Shown: positions 1 through 8,256, counted from the first letter of the stretch. The stretch: 48,331 nt of DNA from Peptacetobacter sp900539645 (GCF_047807365.1 NZ_JBLOUI010000014.1:1-48331), one strand, 5' to 3'. The notes: a model not told the origin generated them from the letters alone. Program-made: numbers and translations.

Positions 1-108
1 GATATGATAGAAAATTATATGGATTATTATAACAATTCAAGATTACAAAGAAAGTTAGGTGTATTAACACCTTTTGAAAAGCATGAAGAATTTTTAAAAG
101 TAGCATAA
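1..108 (+). CDS. IS3-family transposase, C-terminal fragment (starts before the window)
   Basis: Frame 1 is open from the first base to a TAA at 106-108 and encodes the last 35 residues of a protein. The segment YMDYYNNSRLQRKLGVLTP matches the C-terminus of the DDE integrase core of IS3/IS150-type OrfB transposases (YNN-R-Q-KL--LTP pattern). The rest of the gene lies outside the window, so intactness cannot be judged. It is followed by a hairpin and by the IS right terminal repeat, which supports the call. Confidence 0.85.
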   Translation, partial: DMIENYMDYYNNSRLQRKLGVLTPFEKHEEFLKVA

Positions 109-174
109 AAATATCCAGCAAGGAAAATACCTTGCTGGATGATAAATTTAACTTTTATTTATTTTGACAGTCCA
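1..174 (+). mobile_element. Right end of an IS3-family insertion sequence
   Basis: The transposase C-terminus is followed by a 28-nt hairpin at 113-140 (ATCCAGCAAGG / CCTTGCTGGAT) and then by TATTTTGACAGTCCA at 160-174. This fits the right inverted repeat of IS3/IS150-group elements, which end in CA and carry a TGACAGTCCA-like tip. The left end is outside the window, so the target duplication cannot be checked; the flanking bases 175-177 are CTC. The IS lies directly against a divergent copy of the dispersed hairpin element (175-256). Confidence 0.75.
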
Positions 175-256
175 CTCTACGGGTAGCAGTTCACGCAGCT
201 TATTTGCGTATGCTTGAAAAGCTACGCTTAAATAGGGCGAAGTTCGAAGCCTGGAG
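175..256 (-). repeat. Dispersed hairpin element, divergent copy 1, abutted by the IS
   Basis: Read on the minus strand it begins with CTCCAGGCTTC, the 11-mer that opens the intact copies. The following stem-loop is different: GCGTAGCTT / AAGCATACGC at 206-227 with one bulge, extended outward by weaker pairing. The invariant loop GTAACACATTT and the GCAGAATTGTCG end are absent. The CTCCAGG end faces the 3' end and terminator of the gene at 335-3583, as in all other copies. The IS end adjoins its distal side and may have removed it. Membership rests on the 11-mer, orientation and position. Confidence 0.5.
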
Positions 257-291
257 AGATTTAATTATATACTTACTTAGAAAATCTAAAA

Positions 292-324
292 GGAGATGCC
301 GAAGAAAAAATTTTCGACATCTCC
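292..324 (-). terminator. Rho-independent terminator of the MacB-like transporter gene
   Basis: The stem GGAGATGtCGAA / TTCGGCATCTCC on the minus strand is followed by TTTTAGATTTTC. It begins 10 nt after the stop codon of the gene at 335-3583. Confidence 0.8.
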
Positions 325-334
325 CATTATATAT

Positions 335-3300
335 TTATTCATTTCTTAATGCTTTAACCGGATCCTCTTTTGCTGCCTTTCTCGATGGAATAATTCCACC
401 TAAAAGTGTAAGCACAATACTTATCATTATAAGTACTATACCTGCCCAAAGAGGAAGAGCCGCATTCATATTAGTCTTACCAGTAACATTGTGTATCACC
501 TGATTTATCGGCACAATCAAAATCAAGCTCACAACAATACCTATAATTCCCGCAAGTGCCCCAATGATAAACGTTTCGGCATTGAACACCTGAGAGATAT
601 TTCTCTTAGAAGCACCTATCGCTCTAAGTACACCAATCTCTTTCTTACGCTCAAGCACACTTATATAAGTGATAACTCCTATCATAATTGACGAAACTAC
701 AAGCGAAATTGCTACGAACGCAACTAAAATATAACTTATAGAATTTATAATACTTGTAACAGAAGACATCAAACTTCCAACCATATCAGTATATGAAATT
801 ACCTTGTCCTCATCTACTTTTTCCATATCTTCGTTGTAATTATCTAAAATATCCACAACCTTTTCCTTTTCCTCAAAATCCTTAGGATATATAGAAATCA
901 TAGAAGGATCGTCCATTTCAGCATAACCTAATTTCTTAATATTATTGTCAAAAGTATCCCGCTCTTGATACATACTAGCAGTCATAATTTCCATCATCTC
1001 TTCCTCAGACATATTGACATTCATCGCATCTGCAAACACACTCGCATCAAAACTAAACGCATTTGCCATACTCTGACTAAGTTTTCTCATAGATGCGGTG
1101 ATTTCTCTTTCAATAGTTGCTGAGATAGAACCTGTTGCAGAGCCCATATATTTCTGAAGAACTGCATATATCTGCTGCTCAAGATTATTTTCCTTTGAAA
1201 TAGTATCTAAATGACTTCCGATAATATTCTTACAATCAGCAGTATTCAAATACTCAAGGAAATATCTTCCTATTTTCATAACATCTGCCACATTATTGTC
1301 AGTTATAAACTTCTTATACTTTTCAATAGCAGCCTGTAAAATCTTGTTCATCTGTTCCTGAGTTAGCTTGATTTCTCCGTTTGTTTTGATAGCTTCCTCA
1401 ACCATCTCAGTTACCATTTTTTCAAGCTCAGGATCTTTAAAATAAGACTCTATAATTCCCTGATACTTAGTAAAGTCCATATCCTTATTTTCCTTTAGAT
1501 AAATTAAATATCCATTTCCAACATCTTTTATTAGACTATTTATCTGCTCAGGAGTTATTTTTATGTTAATCTGATTTATAATATCAGAAGGTTTTATACT
1601 AGGCATATTAATCTGGCTAAATAAGTTGTTTAAGTTGCTGAAATCTGCATTAATCCGATTTGGGCTTATACTAAATGCAGAGGCGAATTTTGAAGTGTCT
1701 ACATTAAATAATGACTTCATATCAAATGCAGATTTTGAAGTATCTTCAAATCCCTTGCCTGTAAACACATTTGTATCCTTATCTGCTAGCTGCTTTTTAA
1801 CAATCTGACTTTCAGATGCCTGTTTGATAATATGGTCCTCAAGCTCAGGAGTGTAGTATATCGCTGGCATAAGCATTCCCATACCAGATGAGCCTTTCTT
1901 AGGCTGAACAATACCAGTTATTTTAAGAGTTTCCCCTTCTTTAACTAGCTTTTTCATATACTCGTCGTTGTTTCTCTTGTCTTTCCAAACATTGTAGTTT
2001 GAATCATATTCGTAGTAATCTGTTGCATTTACTAGTTTAAACTCTTTTCCAAGAACATCTTTGTAAGAGTATCCGCTCTCACCTTCAGGAACGATTACTT
2101 CCTCTTCTTTAGCAAATTTATCCACCATATCATCTAATTCCTCAGGATCTCTCAGATTAAGTGCGTATAAATAATAGTCGCTAATTCCACCATCTGCAGT
2201 AAGTACTAGCACACATTCGTTGTATTTTGTAGGCCATTTTCCAGCTTTTACTTCATACTGGTTTCTGTAAAGACTCTTGTTTCTAGGCATTTGATAGAAT
2301 ATGTCAGTACTCATCATACTAGAAACCATACTGTTTGAAGATGCTTCAGATCCAAGCCCCATAGAATTAAATGACTTATCTGGATGCACCTGTCTAACTT
2401 TTTCTGTGTTAGTGCTGTAAATCTGAGGCACGACATCATAAGAATACTCTACAGCATTTGTATGTTTTGCTATTTTTGATTTATCTGAGTCTAAGAACTT
2501 TTTAAAAGATTTTAAGTCATTTGAGCCTACAGTAGAGAACATTCCACTTACCATATTTTCAACCTTCATATCTTTTTTCTCGTCGCTGCCTTTAGACTCA
2601 GAAGAAGCCCCAGACATTCCACTCAACATAGATGTGAAATCATACCCTGCCTTTTGAATTTGCAGTGGGTATTCTGATAAGGTCTTTTCTTCAATATCTG
2701 CAATGTAGTTGTTTACACCATTTGATAGAGATAATATCAGTGCAATCCCAATTATACCAATAGATCCAGCAAATGCAGTTAAAAATGTCCTTCCCTTTTT
2801 AGTCTTTAAGTTGTTGAAACTAAGTGAAAGAGAAGTAAGGAACGACATAGAAGTTTTTCCCATATTTTCGTGAACTGCTTCATCTAAATTTCCATTATCT
2901 TCTATTATAAATGGGTTTGTATCTCCACATATTTTTCCGTCTTTTAATGTAACAATTCTTGTAGAATATTCGTAGGCAAGCTCTGGGTTGTGCGTTACCA
3001 TTACAACCAATCTGTCTTTTGCAACTTCTTTAAGTAAATCCATAACCTGAACACTTGTATCTGAGTCAAGTGCCCCAGTTGGCTCATCTGCAAGAAGTAT
3101 GTCAGGGTCATTTACAAGTGCTCTAGCAATTGCAACCCTCTGCATCTGACCACCAGAAAGCTGATTAGGCTTTTTATGAATATGGTCTATAAGCCCAACT
3201 TTTTCCAAAGCCCGTATAGATTTTTCACGTCTTTCAGATTTTGTTATCCCAGATATTGTAAGTGCTAATTCGACATTTGATAAAATTGTCTGATGTGGAA

Positions 3301-3583
3301 TTAGATTGTAACTCTGGAATACAAATCCTATCGTGTGGTTTCTGTAGGAATCCCAATCTCTGTCTTTGTACTTCCTCGTCGAAATTCCGTTTATAATTAA
3401 ATCTCCATCGTCGTATCTATCCAAACCACCTATAATATTTAAAAGTGTCGTTTTTCCAGATCCACTTGGTCCTAAAATAGAAACAAACTCGTTATCTCTA
3501 AGATTTAGGCTGACATCGTCGAGTGCCTTCTGAACTAAAGGTCCCGTTCTGTATTCTTTGTGTATGTTTTTAACTTGCAGCAA
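335..3583 (-). CDS. MacB/FtsX-type ABC transporter, ATPase fused to permease
   Basis: This is a 1082-residue fusion of an ATPase and an FtsX-type permease, probably acting in envelope stress, peptide or lipoprotein handling rather than classical import. Visible are Walker A GPSGSGKTT (38-46), Q-loop Q91, signature LSGGQMQR (143-150) and Walker B ILLADEPTGALD (163-174). A first membrane segment lies near 265-290, followed by a very large, mostly extracytoplasmic region to about 940. Three C-terminal membrane segments carry the FtsX signature (VLERKKEIGVLRAIGAS). The start appears to be TTG, about 9 nt after AGAGAG. It is transcribed alone and ends at its own terminator. The long outer domain is much larger than in MacB, as in other Firmicutes fusions. 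The substrate is unknown. Confidence 0.88.
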   Translation of the reverse strand: MLQVKNIHKEYRTGPLVQKALDDVSLNLRDNEFVSILGPSGSGKTTLLNIIGGLDRYDDGDLIINGISTRKYKDRDWDSYRNHTIGFVFQSYNLIPHQTILSNVELALTISGITKSERREKSIRALEKVGLIDHIHKKPNQLSGGQMQRVAIARALVNDPDILLADEPTGALDSDTSVQVMDLLKEVAKDRLVVMVTHNPELAYEYSTRIVTLKDGKICGDTNPFIIEDNGNLDEAVHENMGKTSMSFLTSLSLSFNNLKTKKGRTFLTAFAGSIGIIGIALILSLSNGVNNYIADIEEKTLSEYPLQIQKAGYDFTSMLSGMSGASSESKGSDEKKDMKVENMVSGMFSTVGSNDLKSFKKFLDSDKSKIAKHTNAVEYSYDVVPQIYSTNTEKVRQVHPDKSFNSMGLGSEASSNSMVSSMMSTDIFYQMPRNKSLYRNQYEVKAGKWPTKYNECVLVLTADGGISDYYLYALNLRDPEELDDMVDKFAKEEEVIVPEGESGYSYKDVLGKEFKLVNATDYYEYDSNYNVWKDKRNNDEYMKKLVKEGETLKITGIVQPKKGSSGMGMLMPAIYYTPELEDHIIKQASESQIVKKQLADKDTNVFTGKGFEDTSKSAFDMKSLFNVDTSKFASAFSISPNRINADFSNLNNLFSQINMPSIKPSDIINQINIKITPEQINSLIKDVGNGYLIYLKENKDMDFTKYQGIIESYFKDPELEKMVTEMVEEAIKTNGEIKLTQEQMNKILQAAIEKYKKFITDNNVADVMKIGRYFLEYLNTADCKNIIGSHLDTISKENNLEQQIYAVLQKYMGSATGSISATIEREITASMRKLSQSMANAFSFDASVFADAMNVNMSEEEMMEIMTASMYQERDTFDNNIKKLGYAEMDDPSMISIYPKDFEEKEKVVDILDNYNEDMEKVDEDKVISYTDMVGSLMSSVTSIINSISYILVAFVAISLVVSSIMIGVITYISVLERKKEIGVLRAIGASKRNISQVFNAETFIIGALAGIIGIVVSLILIVPINQVIHNVTGKTNMNAALPLWAGIVLIMISIVLTLLGGIIPSRKAAKEDPVKALRNE

Positions 3584-3620
3584 GGTTAATCACTCTCTTT
3601 CCTGTAAATTACTGTGAATT

Positions 3621-3692
3621 AAAATATTGTATATTTAATCGTTTTAAAAATAATATTCATTTTAATATAACACGATTATTTATAATATTATT
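3621..3692. repeat. Long AT-rich imperfect palindrome
   Basis: The arms AAAATATTGTATATTTAATC GT (3621-3642) and ACGATTATTTATAATATTATT GG-like continuation (3672-3692) are imperfect reverse complements around a 29-nt centre. It lies between the ABC-F terminator and the start of the MacB-like gene. It could be a promoter-region fold or a secondary transcription stop; there is no GC-rich stem. Confidence 0.45.
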
Positions 3693-3726
3693 ATATATCC
3701 TAAACTAAAAAAAATATATAAAAAAA

Positions 3727-3751
3727 GCACTTAATTAACAAAATTAAATGC
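3727..3751 (-). terminator. Terminator of the ABC-F gene
   Basis: On the minus strand the stem GCATTTAATT / AATTAAGTGC is followed by TTTTTTT. It lies 20 nt beyond the ABC-F stop codon. Confidence 0.75.
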
Positions 3752-3770
3752 CTTTTTATTACCAATCTAT

Positions 3771-5297
3771 TTATAAATTTACAAATTTTGTCGCAATCTT
3801 CTCAGCAAATGTAGAATCGTGTTCGACAAATATTATCGTCGGCTCGTATCTAAGTAGTAGCTCCTCAATCTGAATTCTAGAATATATGTCTATATAATTC
3901 AGTGGCTCATCCCAAACATATAGATGAGCTCTCTCAGATAAGCTCTTTGCTATTAGTACTTTCTTTTTCTGCCCTTCACTAAAACTAGAAATATCATTCT
4001 CAAATAAATCTCTCGAAAGATCTAGTTTTCTTAGTAGTGATTTAAACAGCGATTCATCTAATCCATTCTCTCTAGCAAATTCGGATAAGCTTCCTTTTAA
4101 GAATGATGTATCCTGTGATACGTAAGAGATTTTAAGTCCACTTCCTATAGATAAAAATCCTTCTATACTATATTTATCTATTTTATTAGAATTTTCTATT
4201 CCAGCTTTGTAATCTATTTCACCGATTAAGATTTTTAAAAGAGTAGATTTTCCACATCCATTTTTTCCAGACACGCAAACTCTATCTCCCTTTCTTATAT
4301 CGAATGTCAAATTCTCAAACACATTTTTATCAGAACCAGCGTATTTAAAAGATAGCTTATCTGCTGTTAATAGAACATTTGTTCTATAATCGTCAAATAC
4401 GAGCTTAATGTTGTCATATTTTTCTATATTGTGAAGCAGCTTGTTTTTTTCTTCAATTGCTTTAAGCTGTCTATTTTCAATACTTTTAGACCTTTTCATC
4501 ATCTTTTCAGCCTTGTGACCAACATATCCTCTATCTAATTTTCCATCCATTTTACCAATAACTTTTTTACCTTTTTCAGTTTCTTTAGACCAAACATTTG
4601 TTCTATATGCGGATTTTTCGAGCCTTTTTATCTCAGATTTTAGCTTTTCGTTCTGTGCTAACTCGAAATTATCCTGCATAATTTTGTTATTCCACCAAGA
4701 TGAAAAGTTCCCTGCTTGAATTTCTATGTTCGTTTTGTTTATAGAAATGATATGATCACAGCAATTATCCAAAAGTTCTCTATCGTGTGACACCAAAATA
4801 AAGCCTTTTTTGGATTTTAAATACTCAGAAATAATCTTTCTAGCATCTATATCAAGATGATTTGTCGGCTCATCTAATAATAGGAACTTATTTTCAGAGA
4901 TAAACATTGCTGCCAACAGAACTTTTGTTCGCTCACCGTTCGATAAACTTTCAAAAGGTCTGTACAGAACATCATCATCTATCCTAAGCATAGAAAATTC
5001 TCTGTAAATATCCCAAATTTCATCTGTTTTGCATACTTCTTCTACTATTTCTATCGTATCTTTTGAAATATCTTCTACTTGATATGGAAAATATCCAAAC
5101 TCCATATCACACGAAATACTTCCTTTATACTCTAATTTGTTTAATAAGATATTTAAAAATGTAGTCTTTCCTCTACCATTTCTTCCAACAAATCCCAATT
5201 TCCAATCAGAATCTATTGTAAAACTTACATCCTCAAATATATTTTGATAACTTCCTGGATATGAGAAAGTTAAATTATTTACTTTTATCATTGTCAT
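3771..5297 (-). CDS. ABC-F ribosome protection protein, Lsa/CplR-like
   Basis: A 508-residue ABC-F protein with two ATPase domains and no membrane segments. The first domain has Walker A GRNGRGKTT (38-46), signature LSNGERTK and Walker B LLLDEPTNHLD. The second has GKNGCGKST, FSEGQKKK and VWDEPLNYID. A long basic linker of about residues 190-310 joins them, as in antibiotic-resistance ABC-Fs that displace lincosamides, streptogramins A or pleuromutilins from the ribosome. Size and linker resemble the Lsa/Vga/CplR group. The start is the ATG at 5297: AAAGGAGGCGATTTT precedes it, and an in-frame ATG 30 nt upstream would place the ribosome binding site inside the gene. The leader holds a short upstream reading frame and alternative hairpins, suggesting antibiotic-induced control. 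The exact drug range is not readable from sequence. Confidence 0.85.
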   Translation of the reverse strand: MTMIKVNNLTFSYPGSYQNIFEDVSFTIDSDWKLGFVGRNGRGKTTFLNILLNKLEYKGSISCDMEFGYFPYQVEDISKDTIEIVEEVCKTDEIWDIYREFSMLRIDDDVLYRPFESLSNGERTKVLLAAMFISENKFLLLDEPTNHLDIDARKIISEYLKSKKGFILVSHDRELLDNCCDHIISINKTNIEIQAGNFSSWWNNKIMQDNFELAQNEKLKSEIKRLEKSAYRTNVWSKETEKGKKVIGKMDGKLDRGYVGHKAEKMMKRSKSIENRQLKAIEEKNKLLHNIEKYDNIKLVFDDYRTNVLLTADKLSFKYAGSDKNVFENLTFDIRKGDRVCVSGKNGCGKSTLLKILIGEIDYKAGIENSNKIDKYSIEGFLSIGSGLKISYVSQDTSFLKGSLSEFARENGLDESLFKSLLRKLDLSRDLFENDISSFSEGQKKKVLIAKSLSERAHLYVWDEPLNYIDIYSRIQIEELLLRYEPTIIFVEHDSTFAEKIATKFVNL

Positions 5298-5303
5298 AAA
5301 ATC

Positions 5304-5460
5304 GCCTCCTTTATTTTGTTGAGGCAATATAAGGTTTAGAATATAACTGATTTACTTCTAATTAACTCTAATCATTTTTAATAAATCTATTTCTTACTTC
5401 ATTAAATTGCCTCTGTCTATTTTTAAAGCTTTTCCAATCATTTTACATCTGAACCTCCTT
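5304..5460 (-). promoter_or_regulatory. Attenuator-like leader of the ABC-F gene
   Basis: On the minus strand AAGGAGG (5454-5460) precedes ATG-TAA (5448-5443), then a 15-codon reading frame (5441-5394). GAGGCAAT at 5413-5406, inside that frame, is complementary to ATTGCCTC at 5328-5321. The latter can instead pair GCCTC with GAGGC of the ABC-F ribosome binding site (5308-5304). The two pairings exclude each other, the hallmark of translation attenuation. Which state is the default is inference. Confidence 0.6.
5394..5441 (-). CDS. Putative 15-residue leader peptide of the ABC-F gene
   Basis: Translates as MIGKALKIDRGNLMK, ending 96 nt before the ABC-F start. AAGGAGG lies 12 nt upstream of this ATG and 5 nt upstream of an ATG-TAA start-stop pair (5448-5443), so either or both could load ribosomes. 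Its 3' half covers the GAGGCAAT segment that competes in the leader fold, so ribosome position here could decide whether the ABC-F start is exposed. It is too short to judge by homology; the call rests on context. Confidence 0.5.
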   Translation of the reverse strand: MIGKALKIDRGNLMK

Positions 5461-5522
5461 ATCATGTACAATATATTTTTTATCTTTTATCCAATTAAAA
5501 TCATCTTTTAGGATAAAAAATA

Positions 5523-5549
5523 AAGGTGCTCCAAACTCGAAGCACCTTT
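5523..5549 (-). terminator. Terminator of the HAD phosphatase gene
   Basis: On the minus strand the stem AAAGGTGCT / AGCACCTTT is followed by ATTTTTTATCC. Confidence 0.85.
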
Positions 5550-5608
5550 ATTATATATTAAATATCTTCAAATATCAAATTTATGTACTAAAATATCTCA
5601 AACTTTGC

Positions 5609-6385
5609 CTAAATTAAGCCATTTTCTAAACAATAATGATAAATTCCGTCATCTGCTGAAGTACCACAAATCTCGTCTGCAACTTCTTTAACATGGTCAA
5701 GCGCATTTCCCATAGCAACACCTGTTCCAACAGTTTGAAGCATTTCAATGTCATTTCCACCATCTCCAAATGCCATAGACTCAGATCTATCAATACCGTA
5801 GTATTCTAAAATAGCTTCTATTCCTTTTCCTTTTCCACCATTTGCAGGAATTATATCTACAGCTCTATCCCACCATGCAGTTATTCTAGCATTTTCTACA
5901 TCTTTTAAAATATCGTCGTACTCGTCCTTTCTTCCACCCATCATCATCTGATAGATTTCGCCTTTTAAAACCTCATCAAAATCATCACTAACTGGAGTCT
6001 CTTGCTTAGCAAAACCAAAATAATCAGATAAATCCTTGTCAGTTCCATTTGCAACAACTCTATCTTTACCAGCAATAGAAACAGGTCTATTAATTCTTGT
6101 TGCATTTTCAATCATTTTCTCAACGTCTACCTTAGGAATTGGTGTACTAAGAATAACATCACTGCTATTAAAGCAATATGAACCGTTAAAAGTTAAAAAC
6201 GCATCAAAATCAACTCCATCAAACTTAGGCACACTACCAGGAGCTCTACCAGTAGCAATACAAATCTTCACTCCATTTTCCTTTAACCTAAGAAGTGTCT
6301 CCACAGTCTTATCTGAAATAGCCTTTTTCGTCATATCTATCAAAGTACCATCTATGTCGAAAAATATAATCTTTATCTTATTCAT
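5609..6385 (-). CDS. Cof-type HAD-superfamily phosphatase
   Basis: A 258-residue cytoplasmic HAD hydrolase of the Cof/IIB class (sugar-phosphate, flavin or pyridoxal phosphatases). Motif I is DIDGT (10-14), with the nucleophile and general acid aspartates. Motif II is the TGR segment after CIA. Motif IV is GDGGNDIEML near 207-216, following the lysine motif in NGGKGKGIEAI. The cap sits between motifs II and III as expected for this class. GAGGGATTTTTT precedes the ATG. It is a single-gene unit with its own terminator. The substrate cannot be assigned from sequence. Confidence 0.88.
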   Translation of the reverse strand: MNKIKIIFFDIDGTLIDMTKKAISDKTVETLLRLKENGVKICIATGRAPGSVPKFDGVDFDAFLTFNGSYCFNSSDVILSTPIPKVDVEKMIENATRINRPVSIAGKDRVVANGTDKDLSDYFGFAKQETPVSDDFDEVLKGEIYQMMMGGRKDEYDDILKDVENARITAWWDRAVDIIPANGGKGKGIEAILEYYGIDRSESMAFGDGGNDIEMLQTVGTGVAMGNALDHVKEVADEICGTSADDGIYHYCLENGLI

Positions 6386-6528
6386 AAAAAATCCCTCAAA
6401 ACTTTCTCTTATTTTAAAAAATACTTTATTATTTAATATAATTTACAACACTAATTGATAATAACACAAAAAAACAAACATGTCTACTTAGAGAAATCAC
6501 CCCAGTTAAAAGTTAAATAATAAAAAAA

Positions 6529-6549
6529 GCTATTGCAAAACACAATAGC
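6529..6549 (-). terminator. Distal terminator of the metallophosphoesterase transcript
   Basis: On the minus strand GCTATTG / CAATAGC is followed by TTTTTTTATTATTT. It lies about 270 nt after the gene stop, so the dispersed hairpin element (6606-6834) would be inside the 3' untranslated region. Confidence 0.75.
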
Positions 6550-6605
6550 CATATATAAGTATTTAACTACAAATATATAATTCATAATTATTTACTTTTC
6601 ATGTC

Positions 6606-6834
6606 AACAGATTACAATATTGTCGCAATCTCTATTTCAACAACATAAAATTTTGTAGGTCAACACAAATTAATTTGCATCGACAATTCTGCAAGCGACA
6701 CGCAACTTATAAATGTGTTACATAAAAGTGCGTGTCGCTGAAGCCTGGAGAGCAAATAATTGTGTTGTATGCAAAATTTGTTGTTGAAAAGAATTGCGAC
6801 ACTCCTCTTCTTTATTATTATAATCTGTATCCTT
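6606..6834 (-). repeat. Dispersed hairpin element copy 2 with locus-specific inverted flanks
   Basis: The core at 6681-6750 (minus) runs CTCCAGGCTTC, stem AGCGACACGCA, loop with GTAACACATTT, TGCGTGTCGCT, then GCAGAATTGTCG; 70 nt. The near arm (6751-6834) and far arm (6606-6680) are imperfect reverse complements of each other. Both read GTCGCAAT, then TTCAACAACA, AATTTTG, CAACACAA and ATTTGC in the same order. The near arm contains the last codons and stop of the upstream gene (ACAGATTATAATA) and the far arm carries ACAGATTACAATA. These arms do not resemble those of the other copies. Confidence 0.85.
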
Positions 6835-8005
6835 TTTTGTATACCTCACTCATTGGTGTTTTTTCGTAATCCACCTTGCTTCCGTCAAATATATCAAACT
6901 CATGAACTTTGCTCTTTGCAGAAACAACAGTCCATTTTCCATCTTTCTTTTTAAGATTTAAATCTATATCAGAAATTCCACCACCTCTAGCAGATGGCTG
7001 GGTAACTAGCACGTCCTTACCCGTTTTCTCATTCTTAAACTTATGCTGCTGAATAGTTATATGCGTATGTCCAGCAACTATTGCATCTATTCCTTCTACA
7101 GTTCTTGCAATTTCCTTAACTCTATTTCCTGGATGTCTAGGCTTTTTAGGCTCCTCCCCAGAATGAACTGTAAGTATCACAACATCTGGATTTTCATTTT
7201 CTTTTATATACTTTGTCCATTTATTTGCTTCTTTCACTAAATCATCTAATCTATACTGATTGTTGTACTGCTCCAAAGAAGCTAAACTATAATCACCTGT
7301 GTAAGTTGGTCTTTCTTTACCTTCTTCCCATTTATACGGCTCAGCAACTTCAGGAAGTGTAAGTCCAAGAACAGCTACTTTTATAGTATTTGGCCCTTCT
7401 TTTATTTCCTTAACTATGTATGGTTTTACAACGTTTTTATTTGTTTTATTATTGTATAGATTTGCTGAAAGTACTGAAATATTCGCCTTATTAAGCTCAT
7501 TTACTAAATAATCAAATTCTTCTTGGCTATTTTCTACAAATTCGTGATTACCTAAAGTAACTGAATCAAACTTCATTCTTTCTAAATCTCTTATTAAAGG
7601 AGCTTGACCTTCACGAGGTTCTCCAATCTTTTCAACTATCATATCTGGAGCACCATCTCCATCTATATCGCTGTCTGTTTCATTGAATCCATCCCCATCT
7701 AGATCTTTTCCGTAAAATCTTACTCGTCCATTTTCATCAAATGTAGGTCTAGTTCCATCAAACCATTCCTGCATTTCGTAAGTTTCTGATCCCCAGAAAT
7801 CTCCTGAGTCGACAACTAAATCTGCTCCACCATTTTTTCTTTTATCTTCTACATATTTTATCATTGCCCTTGAAGTAGCACCATGTATGTCTGTAGTTGC
7901 AAGGACATTTATCGATGCCTCATGTGTCTTCTTGTAGAATACAGAACCACCAGCACCAGCTAGAAGAGCTGCAACCAATCCTATTGCTACGTATTTTTTG
8001 TTCAT
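6818..8005 (-). CDS. Membrane-anchored or secreted metallophosphoesterase (5'-nucleotidase N-domain type)
   Basis: A 395-residue calcineurin-like phosphoesterase with an N-terminal signal or anchor helix (about 5-24). Metal ligands are visible in TTDIHG (37-42), DSGDFWG (66-72), LGNHEF, the HSGEE segment and the GHTH motif. The fold matches the catalytic domain of UshA/CpdB-like nucleotidases, but the C-terminal substrate-binding domain of those enzymes is missing. It probably hydrolyses nucleotides or phosphodiesters outside the membrane. Two DxDGDG loops near 100-120 (DLDGDGFNETDSD and DIDGDGAPD), inserted between metal motifs, look like calcium-binding EF-hand or dockerin-type loops and are unusual for the family. 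GAAAGAGGTATATA precedes the ATG. Its 3' end overlaps the near arm of the hairpin element. Confidence 0.82.
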   Translation of the reverse strand: MNKKYVAIGLVAALLAGAGGSVFYKKTHEASINVLATTDIHGATSRAMIKYVEDKRKNGGADLVVDSGDFWGSETYEMQEWFDGTRPTFDENGRVRFYGKDLDGDGFNETDSDIDGDGAPDMIVEKIGEPREGQAPLIRDLERMKFDSVTLGNHEFVENSQEEFDYLVNELNKANISVLSANLYNNKTNKNVVKPYIVKEIKEGPNTIKVAVLGLTLPEVAEPYKWEEGKERPTYTGDYSLASLEQYNNQYRLDDLVKEANKWTKYIKENENPDVVILTVHSGEEPKKPRHPGNRVKEIARTVEGIDAIVAGHTHITIQQHKFKNEKTGKDVLVTQPSARGGGISDIDLNLKKKDGKWTVVSAKSKVHEFDIFDGSKVDYEKTPMSEVYKKGYRL

Positions 8006-8188
8006 TATATACCTCTTTCTAATCTTATTCTATAATTTAAATCCACTTTCTCTATTATATATTAAATTTGTTTATAATAGAAGTGATTCAAACCTTTCTT
8101 TATTTATTCTTTAGACTTATTTTATCAGTTTTTAAGAATAAATTGTCGATTGTTGTATGAACGGTATTTTTTTGTGTATATAATGCAA

Positions 8189-8256
8189 AAAACTCATATC
8201 ATTTTGAGTATAATACCAAAATTTTGGTATTCGTATTTCAAAACAATATGAGTTTT
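8189..8256 (-). terminator. 68-nt palindromic terminator of the DUF4143 ATPase gene
   Basis: The outer arms AAAACTCATAT (8189-8199) and ATATGAGTTTT (8246-8256) enclose further paired blocks (TTTTGA / TTTCAAAA) and a central AATACCAAAA / TTTTGGTATT. On the minus strand it runs into TTTTTTGCATT. It resembles the long palindromes holding the dispersed element, but nothing is inserted at its centre. Confidence 0.7.

Noticed and set aside
204..503. 99-residue open frame on the plus strand
   Set aside because: It crosses the terminator and the end of the MacB-like gene on the other strand and has no ribosome binding site; a shadow frame.
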